Source of the DNA: an uncultured Lachnoclostridium sp. | Lineage (GTDB): Bacteria > Bacillota > Clostridia > Lachnospirales > Lachnospiraceae | Direction of reading: 5' to 3' | Length of the DNA: 64,000 nt | NCBI GenBank assembly: GCA_948330435.1 | Contig: CAOJBY010000018.1 | Span: 9,600 to 73,599, forward strand | Part shown: piece after piece, positions 25,439 to 33,184 of the stretch | How the letters are laid out: every line of letters begins with the position of its first letter | Position numbering within the stretch: the stretch's first letter is position 1 | Made by a program: the position numbers and the translations under genes | The notes under the pieces: generated by a model | Database searches by the model: none | What the model was told of the DNA's origin: nothing | The model's input: the letters and a program-made list of their open reading frames with translations, nothing else

Positions 25439-26488
25439 ATGCCACAGAAAAGACTGGATTATCTGGATATGGCAAAGGGCGTAGGGATTTTTCTGGTTAT
25501 TCTTGGCCATATTCAATATCTTGAAGAGAGCACCATGCGGTTTATCTATTCTTTTCATATGCCCCTTTTTTTTATGATTGGCGGTATTTTGGCACATGAA
25601 AGAGAAGATATTAAGCTTTTGCCATGGAAGAGTATAAAAAAAAGAGCACGGGGAACACTCATCCCTTATGCTTCCTTTTCCATCATTCTGCTTACTATGC
25701 GTGTGTTTGAGTATTTTATACAGCCGGAGCGTATTACAGGAAGAGAGTTTTTAAGGCAGATCATGGACAGTGTAACCGGATATGGTCTTCATACCCTTTG
25801 GTTTTTACCGGTTTATTTTGGAGCAGGCAGCTTATTTGTTTTGATTTGCCATCACTTTCAGAATAAGCCTTACTGTGAATGTAAAATCACTGGTGTTATT
25901 TTGATTTTCACAATCCTTGCTTTTGGATTGATCTACAGCTTTCGTCTGGATCAGTATCCGGTAACGGAAAGCAGCCTGTTATGGCATACAGGTATGAATG
26001 TTTTGGTTGTGTTTCTGCGTATCCTGATTGTGCTTCCGTTCTTTTGGATCGGCCGGTATTATGGAAAAGCCGGAGCCTTTCTCAAAAAAAAAGGCTGGCT
26101 TTTGGGAATTGGTGTCTTTCTTTTTGCTCTGGGGGCCATATTGTCCCAGTATGTTTCCATTCTGGATCTTCATTATTTGTATATTTATCCCGTCCATTAT
26201 GTGGCGGCGGCCGCTTCCTGTATCGGACTTCTGGATGTTTTGCAGGTGATTCCAGTGAGCTGTGTGCTTTCCTTTTTGGGCCGTAATTCTCTTGTGATTA
26301 TGTGCACCCATGGTCCTTTATATGTACTATATTATGTATCCCTGGGAATGTTCTTTGTTCGAAAGTATATACCGATGTCGGATCCGATCCTTTGCATAGC
26401 TATCGCCCTTATGGTTTGTATTGTGGAAGTTCCGATTATCTGGTTCTTTAACCGCTATTTAAACTATTTACTTGGGAGGAGAATATGA
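25439..26488 (+). CDS. Acyltransferase family 3 membrane protein inside the his operon
   Basis: 349 residues, about ten hydrophobic segments. The N-terminal DYLDMAKGVGIFLVILGH and SFHMPLFFMIGGIL are the signature of acyltransferase-3 / fucose-4-O-acetylase-like proteins, which O-acetylate surface polysaccharides or sugars. An AAGGAG site precedes the ATG and the end overlaps hisD by 4 bases (ATGA), so it is co-translated with histidine genes. No link between it and histidine synthesis is known to me. Confidence 0.87.
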   Translation: MPQKRLDYLDMAKGVGIFLVILGHIQYLEESTMRFIYSFHMPLFFMIGGILAHEREDIKLLPWKSIKKRARGTLIPYASFSIILLTMRVFEYFIQPERITGREFLRQIMDSVTGYGLHTLWFLPVYFGAGSLFVLICHHFQNKPYCECKITGVILIFTILAFGLIYSFRLDQYPVTESSLLWHTGMNVLVVFLRILIVLPFFWIGRYYGKAGAFLKKKGWLLGIGVFLFALGAILSQYVSILDLHYLYIYPVHYVAAAASCIGLLDVLQVIPVSCVLSFLGRNSLVIMCTHGPLYVLYYVSLGMFFVRKYIPMSDPILCIAIALMVCIVEVPIIWFFNRYLNYLLGRRI

Positions 26489-27786
26489 GAATTATAGACT
26501 TAGATGCGTCCAGTCGTAAAAATCTGATGGATGAATTGTTAAAACGAAGCCCTAATCACTATGGGACTTATGGAGAAAAAGTACATGCTATTTTAGAAGA
26601 GGTAAAGGAGAAAGGTGATGAGGCACTTTTTTCTTTTACAGAGCGATTTGACGGTGCAAGACTCACCAGGGACAGTATACAGGTTACCGGAGAAGAACTT
26701 GAGGAAGCTTACAAACTGGTGGATCCGGATCTTCTTAAGGTAATCCGTAAGGCTCTTGTCAATATTAAAAGCTTTCATGAAAAGCAAAAGCGGAACAGTT
26801 GGTTCGACAGTCAGCCGGATGGGACCCTCCTTGGCCAGAAAATTACACCTCTTCAGTCGGTGGGGGTGTATGTTCCGGGAGGAAAGGCAGTGTATCCCTC
26901 CTCCGTATTGATGAATATTGTCCCGGCAAAGGTGGCCGGTGTGGAGCGAATCATTATGACTACACCTCCTGGAAAGGATGGAAGAATCAGTGTAAATACT
27001 CTGGTAGCCGCTCATGAGGCCGGTGCGGACGAGATCTACAAGGTAGGGGGAGCACAGGCTATTGGTGCTTTGGCTTACGGTACTACAAGTGTTCCTAAGG
27101 TAGATAAGATTGTAGGACCCGGCAATATCTATGTGGCTCTGGCAAAAAAGGCAGTTTACGGCTTTGTGAGCATTGATTCCATTGCAGGTCCCAGTGAGAT
27201 TCTCGTGCTGGCGGATGAGACGGCCAATCCAAGGTTTGTGGCTGCGGATCTTCTGTCCCAGGCAGAGCATGATGAGATGGCCTCTGCTATTTTAGTAACC
27301 ACAAGCAGAGGGCTTGCTAAGCAGGTGTCGAAAGAAGTAGATGGTTTTCTATCAAGGCTTTCCAGAAAGGATATTCTTTCAAAATCTTTGGAAAACTATG
27401 GGTGGATCCTGGTGGCTGATACCATGAAGGAAGCTATAGAGACCGCAAATACCATTGCCTCTGAGCACCTGGAGATTGTGACAAAGGATCCTTTCCAGGT
27501 AATGACAAAGATTCGCAATGCAGGTGCCATTTTTATCGGGGAATATGCAAGCGAACCTCTTGGAGATTACTTTGCAGGACCAAATCATGTACTGCCTACC
27601 AATGGAACGGCCAGATTTTTCTCACCCCTGGGAGTGGATGACTTTATCAAGAAATCCAGTCTGGTCTATTATTCCAGGGATGCTTTGAAAGAGGTGCAGG
27701 AAGACATTATTCGATTTGCCAGGGCGGAGGGTCTGACAGCTCATGCCAATTCCATTGCCGTGCGTTTTGAAGAGGAAAAGGAGTGA
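26485..27786 (+). CDS. hisD: Histidinol dehydrogenase
   Basis: 433 residues, full length. Motifs are VGVYVPGGKAVYPSSVLMN, VGGAQAIGALAYGT, VGPGNIYVALAKK, SIAGPSEILVLAD and AEHDEMASAIL with the catalytic His. It oxidises histidinol to histidine with NAD and zinc, the last two steps of the pathway. Start ATG 26485 follows GGGAGGAGA. Confidence 0.97.
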   Translation: MRIIDLDASSRKNLMDELLKRSPNHYGTYGEKVHAILEEVKEKGDEALFSFTERFDGARLTRDSIQVTGEELEEAYKLVDPDLLKVIRKALVNIKSFHEKQKRNSWFDSQPDGTLLGQKITPLQSVGVYVPGGKAVYPSSVLMNIVPAKVAGVERIIMTTPPGKDGRISVNTLVAAHEAGADEIYKVGGAQAIGALAYGTTSVPKVDKIVGPGNIYVALAKKAVYGFVSIDSIAGPSEILVLADETANPRFVAADLLSQAEHDEMASAILVTTSRGLAKQVSKEVDGFLSRLSRKDILSKSLENYGWILVADTMKEAIETANTIASEHLEIVTKDPFQVMTKIRNAGAIFIGEYASEPLGDYFAGPNHVLPTNGTARFFSPLGVDDFIKKSSLVYYSRDALKEVQEDIIRFARAEGLTAHANSIAVRFEEEKE

Positions 27787-27792
27787 GGTATT

Positions 27793-28380
27793 ATGAAACG
27801 AACTGTAGCGGTTAAAAGAACTACAAAAGAAACAAATATTGATCTTTCCCTGAATCTGGATGGCTCAGGGATTGAAGATATTTCAACCGGAGTCGGCTTT
27901 TTTGATCATATGCTTAAGGGTTTTGCCCGTCATGGGCTATTTGATCTTACCTGCCATGTATCAGGAGATTTGGAAGTGGACTGTCACCATACCATTGAGG
28001 ACACGGGAATTGTACTGGGACAGGCAATACGGGAGACTGTAGGAGATAAGAAAGGAATGGTACGCTTTGGAAGCTGCATTCTTCCTATGGATGACGCACT
28101 GGTCCTTTGCTCCTTGGATCTTTCCGGACGTCCTTACTATGTGTCGGATGCCATCTTTTCTACAGAGCGTGTGGGGGACATGGATACCCAGATGGTAAGG
28201 GAATTCTTCTATGCTGTTTCCTATAGCAGCGGAATGAATCTGCACTTTAAGATGCTTTCCGGAGAAAACAGCCATCATATGATTGAGGGAATGTTTAAGG
28301 CTTTTGCCAAAGCCCTTAATATGGCGGTCACCTTAGATCCAAGAATTGTAGACGTTTTATCAACGAAAGGAAGTTTGTAA
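27793..28380 (+). CDS. hisB: Imidazoleglycerol-phosphate dehydratase
   Basis: 195 residues, single-domain HisB without the phosphatase part found in enterics. GVGFFDHMLKGFARHG, the metal-binding DCHHTIEDTGIVLG, and HHMIEGMFKAFAKAL with the second HH pair are intact. It dehydrates imidazole glycerol phosphate to imidazole acetol phosphate. It begins 6 bp after hisD and ends 1 bp before hisIE. Confidence 0.97.
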   Translation: MKRTVAVKRTTKETNIDLSLNLDGSGIEDISTGVGFFDHMLKGFARHGLFDLTCHVSGDLEVDCHHTIEDTGIVLGQAIRETVGDKKGMVRFGSCILPMDDALVLCSLDLSGRPYYVSDAIFSTERVGDMDTQMVREFFYAVSYSSGMNLHFKMLSGENSHHMIEGMFKAFAKALNMAVTLDPRIVDVLSTKGSL

Positions 28381-28381
28381 T

Positions 28382-29470
28382 ATGAGCGAAAAGAATTGTG
28401 GAATCATTCGTTTGGTTGGGGGGAGGATGGAGGAGTCGCCCGATCCGGTAGCCCTTGCAAGATACTATAGCGACAACGGCGGGGATGAAATCCTTGTTTT
28501 TGACTGTTCTATGACAGAAGAGGAGCATGAGGCTTCTATTGGAGTATTAAAGGAGATCTGTCGTGTTTGTGAGGTCCCGGTAAAAGCGGGCGGACATATT
28601 GAGCGGACAGAGGATGTAAAGAAATTCCTTTATGCGGGCTGTGCCAAGGTTATTTTAAATTATGCCAAGCAGAGCAACATTGATCTGACTGAGGAAGTAT
28701 CTAAACGTTTCGGAAAGGAAAAGATTGCCGCAACTGTGGACAGTTCCGATGTGGTCAGTGCTCCGGCGGCTCTGGCAGAGGAATATGTAAGCGAATTAAT
28801 TTCTATGGATGAACTTAAGCCTTTCAGGGAAAAAATGCGTCCTTTAAGCTGCAATATGGATTGGGCAGAGTTTAAGCTTGGGCCGGATGGTCTGGTACCT
28901 GTAGTAGTTCAGGATTATCGAACCGATGAAGTTTTAATGGTTGCTTATATGAATGAGGAGGCTTTTTGCAAAACCATTGAAACCGGGAAAATGACCTATT
29001 TTAGCCGAAGCCGTCAGAGTCTTTGGCTTAAAGGTGAGACCAGTGGTCATTTCCAGTATGTGAAAGAACTGCGTGTAGACTGTGATTGTGACACAATTTT
29101 GGCAAAGGTATCTCAGACAGGAGCAGCCTGCCATACAGGGAACCGTTCCTGCTTCTTCCATGAGATTGCCCGGACGGAATATCAGAATACCAATCCCCTA
29201 AAAGTATTTGAAGAGGTTTATGGTGTGATTTCCGATCGAAAAGTACATCCAAAGGAGGGATCCTATACCAATTATCTCTTTGACAAGGGCATTGATAAGA
29301 TTCTGAAAAAGATTGGAGAGGAATCGGCAGAACTGATTATTGCCGCTAAGAATCCTGACCCGGAGGAAATTAAGTATGAGATGTCAGATCTTCTCTATCA
29401 TGCCATGGTTCTTATGGTTGAACGTGGAGTTACCTGGGAGGAGATCACAAAAGAACTGGCGAATCGATAA
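28382..29470 (+). CDS. hisIE: HisIE with an N-terminal HisF/HisA-like half-barrel
   Basis: 362 residues. Residues about 1-125 look like part of a HisF/HisA TIM barrel: DPVALARYYSDNGGDEIL and the phosphate-loop-like AGGHIERTEDVKKFLYAGCAKVILN. Only about half a barrel is present. Residues about 160-262 are HisI (FSRSRQSLWLKGETSGH, DCDCDTILAKVSQTGAACHTG with zinc cysteines), and about 272-358 are HisE (KIGEESAELIIAAK). HisE and HisI carry out steps 2 and 3 on phosphoribosyl-ATP. The extra domain probably has no catalysis of its own, though that is inference. hisA, hisF, hisH and hisC are not in this window. Confidence 0.92.
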   Translation: MSEKNCGIIRLVGGRMEESPDPVALARYYSDNGGDEILVFDCSMTEEEHEASIGVLKEICRVCEVPVKAGGHIERTEDVKKFLYAGCAKVILNYAKQSNIDLTEEVSKRFGKEKIAATVDSSDVVSAPAALAEEYVSELISMDELKPFREKMRPLSCNMDWAEFKLGPDGLVPVVVQDYRTDEVLMVAYMNEEAFCKTIETGKMTYFSRSRQSLWLKGETSGHFQYVKELRVDCDCDTILAKVSQTGAACHTGNRSCFFHEIARTEYQNTNPLKVFEEVYGVISDRKVHPKEGSYTNYLFDKGIDKILKKIGEESAELIIAAKNPDPEEIKYEMSDLLYHAMVLMVERGVTWEEITKELANR

Positions 29471-29492
29471 CATCCTTATTGTATGTTCATAG

Positions 29493-29547
29493 GTTTCCCC
29501 TTTTCATCATAATATTTTAGTAAGTGATATTATGAGAAAAGGGGAAC
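29493..29547 (+). promoter_or_regulatory. Long hairpin that covers a ribosome-binding site
   Basis: Arms 29493-29515 and 29527-29547 pair over 21 bp with two single-base bulges and an 11-nt loop. The right arm is fully paired and includes AAAAGGGGAA, the ribosome-binding region of the ATG at 29552. There is no T-run, so it is not an ordinary terminator. It follows hisIE directly. Confidence 0.6.
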
Positions 29548-29551
29548 TATC

Positions 29552-29857
29552 ATGGCTAAAACACAAAAAACAGGCGGTCAATATCGGCAGCTTCTGCTTG
29601 CACAGCAGGGACAAAGAGCGGTGGAACCAGAAGAACCTATCGGATTTTTTCGCATCCGTTTCTATATTTGTCTTTGCCTTTTTTTATGTTATGTGATTTT
29701 GGATTATACAAAGGCTTCGGTTTACCAGGTAGACAGTGCCCGAATTTATGCGGAGGTTCAAAAGGATTTGACAGAAGATTTAGATTTGGAGGAGACCTTT
29801 GCAAGGGTTCTGGATAGCGTATGGGTGTCAGAGGAGAATCCGACAGCAAACCATTGA
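29552..29857 (+). CDS. Small single-pass membrane protein, unknown
   Basis: 101 residues. An N-terminal Gln/Lys-rich cytoplasmic segment (about 1-33) is followed by one hydrophobic helix (about 34-52, IRFYICLCLFLCYVILDY) and an acidic extracytoplasmic tail. I do not recognise the family. The ribosome-binding site lies inside the hairpin 29493-29547, as for the small membrane protein at 5190. Confidence 0.65.
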   Translation: MAKTQKTGGQYRQLLLAQQGQRAVEPEEPIGFFRIRFYICLCLFLCYVILDYTKASVYQVDSARIYAEVQKDLTEDLDLEETFARVLDSVWVSEENPTANH

Positions 29858-29883
29858 CAACTATATGGAAAAACCTGTACAAT
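29854..29883 (+). promoter_or_regulatory. Sigma-A promoter of the two membrane-protein genes
   Basis: TTGACA at 29854-29859 and TACAAT at 29878-29883, 18 bp apart, overlapping the stop of the preceding small gene and 52 bp before the next start. The -35 is perfect and the -10 has five of six bases. Confidence 0.6.
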
Positions 29884-29934
29884 TGGATTTGTTGAAAAGC
29901 TTCTTAGAATTACAGGGAGTTGCAAAAGGATAGA

Positions 29935-31851
29935 ATGGTAAAAAATTTTATGAAAAATAAAAAGCTTCTTTTGGGAAGTATGTTTTGTATCTGGTTGCTG
30001 GTATGTATGGTGTTCACACCCGTTTATACAACAGTAACTCTGAACTTTGCAGAAGATCCAGGTGGAGAAGTGATTACAACTGTTTTTTCGGGTTTTGGAA
30101 AGCATGTTTCAGGGCATGATGCCAGATACCGGGTGGTTAATTACGGAGTTGCCCGTATTTCTTATCTGGATATTCAATATGGCAGCCATTGCTCCCTGAA
30201 ACGGATTGATCCTCTGGATCAGTATTACAACAGGGAAGAGCCCTTATCCCTTACGGGGCTTACCATATCCAAAAACGGAATTCGAGTGATAGAACTGACA
30301 GGAGAAGAGTTATCCTCCTATTTTTCCTTAAATGATGATATGAAGCTTCTTCATGGAGACAGCTTCACGTTTCAGGTAACAGGGCAGGATCCCCAGATGC
30401 TTCCCAATAACTCCTTTCAGGAGTTGTACCTGAAAACACCTTTTTCGGTCCGGCTTTTGGGTGGATTGATTTTTGGTATTGGTATTTGTTTTTTTGCTTT
30501 TCTTTTTTGGTGGTTTTTAAGAATAACGGCAAAGGGGACATTGTTTTTCCGTTGTACTACAGGCATTTTATTTGGCGGTGTTCTCTGTGCGGCTTTTTTG
30601 TGTATTTATACTGGATTTCGAAATCCATTCTATTTGAATCCGGATGAATATCATACCTTGTCTGCAATACGTTATTATTTTTCTCATTTTATGCCTCCAA
30701 GTATGTTGGATCCGGATATTATTGATACCTATGCCATCTATGGGACAACCCGTCACAGTGAGTGGTCACTTTTCTATTTCCTTACTGCAAAAATCGGGCA
30801 GTTTTTTACAGATGAAATTATACGAATGCGTCTTTTTACAACCATAACTTTCTGTACAATGATGGGGATTGTTCTGAAAAATATCAAAAAAAACAGTGCA
30901 CTTCTCTATGCTGTCCTTTTAACTCCTCAGGTATGGTATCTGTTTTCTTACTGCACCTCGGACTCTTTCGATTTTTTTATGAGTTTTCTATGTCTTTATG
31001 AACTTATCAAAGAGGATAGTATGCTGAATCAGGTAATTGGAAAGCCTTTTTGCAAAAAGCATATTTTGTATACAATTCTTTTAGGGCTTCTGTTTGTACA
31101 GATTTTGTGGGGAAAGCAGTCCTTTTATCCTGTTCTGATCTTTGTTTTTTTAATTTTGCTCATTCGTCTTTTTTATACGGATCGGGCAATGCGAAAATCA
31201 CTGTTTTATAAATATATGGCAATCGCAGGTATGACCTTGTTTATCTTTTGTCTGCGGTATATGATTACAGATTACCCCTATTACGGTTTTGGAAAATATA
31301 CCGTTTACATGGACATGCTGGAAAAGACAGCTCTTTATGAATACAGATTCTCTACCCCGCCTATGGAACGGGCATACTCTATGAGTTTTATGGAAAAAGG
31401 CGTGTCATTAGGGGAATTTCTGACAAAATTTGAGTTTAATAAGAATCTCTTTCGTACCTTTGCGGGCTTCTTTGGTTCCTATGCTTTTGGGGCCAGAGAC
31501 TGGTATTATCTCCTTATGGGAGTGCTCTACCTGAGTTTTTTGGGATATGTCATATTCAAAGCTTTCGTTTCCCGAAACAAAAGAGTCGGGTGGGAGATTG
31601 GTGCAGCCTTATTAACCATGTTGATTCATTATATACTGATTGTATATAATGCCTGGGTGATTGACTTTCAGCCTCAGGGGAGATATCTGCTTCCAATCCT
31701 TATTTATGCAGCATATCTGGCATACCGGGCAGACAAGAAAGGAGAGGATAAGTTTCTCAGGACGATTCTGTGCCTTACTTGTATTTTGTCCCTGTATAGC
31801 TTTTATACCATAGGTGTATACAATCTGGTTCCCATGCACGGGATTCAGTAG
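29935..31851 (+). CDS. DUF2142-like polytopic membrane protein (GT-C-type glycosyltransferase fold)
   Basis: 638 residues from ATG 29935 (AAAAGGA upstream; ATG 29950 is an alternative). An N-terminal helix is followed by an extracytoplasmic beta-rich domain (about 30-170) and then about ten hydrophobic segments. The loop NPDEYHTLSAIRYY just after a membrane helix resembles the acidic metal-binding loop of GT-C transferases as seen in DUF2142 proteins. It may glycosylate a lipid-linked or wall polymer; the substrate is unknown. It is followed 14 bp later by a second polytopic protein. Confidence 0.7.
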   Translation: MVKNFMKNKKLLLGSMFCIWLLVCMVFTPVYTTVTLNFAEDPGGEVITTVFSGFGKHVSGHDARYRVVNYGVARISYLDIQYGSHCSLKRIDPLDQYYNREEPLSLTGLTISKNGIRVIELTGEELSSYFSLNDDMKLLHGDSFTFQVTGQDPQMLPNNSFQELYLKTPFSVRLLGGLIFGIGICFFAFLFWWFLRITAKGTLFFRCTTGILFGGVLCAAFLCIYTGFRNPFYLNPDEYHTLSAIRYYFSHFMPPSMLDPDIIDTYAIYGTTRHSEWSLFYFLTAKIGQFFTDEIIRMRLFTTITFCTMMGIVLKNIKKNSALLYAVLLTPQVWYLFSYCTSDSFDFFMSFLCLYELIKEDSMLNQVIGKPFCKKHILYTILLGLLFVQILWGKQSFYPVLIFVFLILLIRLFYTDRAMRKSLFYKYMAIAGMTLFIFCLRYMITDYPYYGFGKYTVYMDMLEKTALYEYRFSTPPMERAYSMSFMEKGVSLGEFLTKFEFNKNLFRTFAGFFGSYAFGARDWYYLLMGVLYLSFLGYVIFKAFVSRNKRVGWEIGAALLTMLIHYILIVYNAWVIDFQPQGRYLLPILIYAAYLAYRADKKGEDKFLRTILCLTCILSLYSFYTIGVYNLVPMHGIQ

Positions 31852-31865
31852 AAAGGGTAGGACAA

Positions 31866-33173
31866 ATGGGTGATTTAAAGAGCAAAAAACTGTGGCTTTT
31901 TTTTCTGATTTATGGGATCCTCGCCCTGTTATTTCATTTTTTCTGGTTAAAACTGGGTGGCGGGGATGATTATTATTTTATGACCTGTCTGAAAGATACG
32001 AATTTTTTTGCTTTCCTTACCGGACGCTGGAATAAGTGGTCTTCCCGCATTCTGATTGAAGGTCTTCTGGTCCTTGTTTTACAGTGCCCGATTTTCATTT
32101 GGCGGATTTTAGATATCCTGATATCCGTTCTCATTGCCATCCTGTCTTCTGTCTTTATATTCCACAAGCGAGAAGAAGCTGCCCTTTCATCTGTGGTTTT
32201 ACTGCTTTGTTTTTTTGTTTCTTATGACTTTCGGGAAATGTCATCCGCAGGCTGGATGACCACTACCATCAACTACTGGTGGACTCTTGCAGCTGCCTTG
32301 GTGGCTGCCCTGCCATTGTACCTGACAGATGTTAAGGGAATATACCGAAAAATCCTTTATCTGTTTGCTATACCAGCCGCTTTATTTGCCATTAATCATG
32401 AACAAATCTGTATTTTGTTTCTTTGTGTGTGTTTATTTTTGCTGGCAAAGGGGTATATCCGGAAGCAAAAAAGAAACTGGTATGTATACTTTTTACTTAT
32501 ATATTCTGTGCTGTCTTCCGTAAGTGTACTTATCTGCCCGGGAAATCTGGTGCGGAAGCTTTCCAATATTGAATACTGGTTTCCGGGATATGGGGATTTT
32601 AACCTTGTACAGAAGATACTTCTTGGCTGGTATAGCCTTTTGATGACTTTGTATCAGGATGTAAATTGGACATATTTCCTGTTTACGGCAGTTCTTTTTG
32701 CTGCAGTTCTGCTGCATAAAAAAAAGACTTTGCAGATTGTAATTTCGGGACTCCCTCTGGCCTCTAACCTGGGACTTCTTGGAATCACAGTTTTGTCAAA
32801 AATCCGGGATGTCTCTCTGTTCCATCAGATTCTTCATGTGTTTGATTTTGATCAGCCGATTGTATATTACCAGGGATTTCTGCCGGGCAAAATCCGTATT
32901 CTGCTTCTGGTATATACTCTGTGCTGCCTCTGTGTAGTTCTTTCGTTCTTTTTCTTATGGGGCAATACAGAAAAATTTGTGGACATGCTTGTCTTGCTTG
33001 TCATTGTATCTGCCTCAAAAGTAAGTATGGGTCTTTCGCCTACGGTGTGGGCGTCCTCAGAGCGGACCAGTATTTTCCTTAATTTTGGGTTTCTGTTTCT
33101 TGGAATGTACTGTGCACAGGACTTTTTAGAAGACGGGTACATGATAAAACACGTTCAAAAGGGCGACACATAA
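31866..33173 (+). CDS. Polytopic membrane protein, DUF6056-like
   Basis: 435 residues with about eleven hydrophobic segments. The early loop LGGGDDYYFMTC with an acidic pair after the first helix, followed by GRWNKWSSRILIE, fits DUF6056 / glucosyltransferase-type membrane proteins. Function unknown; the acidic loop suggests a GT-C-like enzyme. It pairs with the preceding gene under the same promoter. Base composition is like the neighbours. Confidence 0.68.
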   Translation: MGDLKSKKLWLFFLIYGILALLFHFFWLKLGGGDDYYFMTCLKDTNFFAFLTGRWNKWSSRILIEGLLVLVLQCPIFIWRILDILISVLIAILSSVFIFHKREEAALSSVVLLLCFFVSYDFREMSSAGWMTTTINYWWTLAAALVAALPLYLTDVKGIYRKILYLFAIPAALFAINHEQICILFLCVCLFLLAKGYIRKQKRNWYVYFLLIYSVLSSVSVLICPGNLVRKLSNIEYWFPGYGDFNLVQKILLGWYSLLMTLYQDVNWTYFLFTAVLFAAVLLHKKKTLQIVISGLPLASNLGLLGITVLSKIRDVSLFHQILHVFDFDQPIVYYQGFLPGKIRILLLVYTLCCLCVVLSFFFLWGNTEKFVDMLVLLVIVSASKVSMGLSPTVWASSERTSIFLNFGFLFLGMYCAQDFLEDGYMIKHVQKGDT

Positions 33174-33184
33174 AGGAGATTCTT

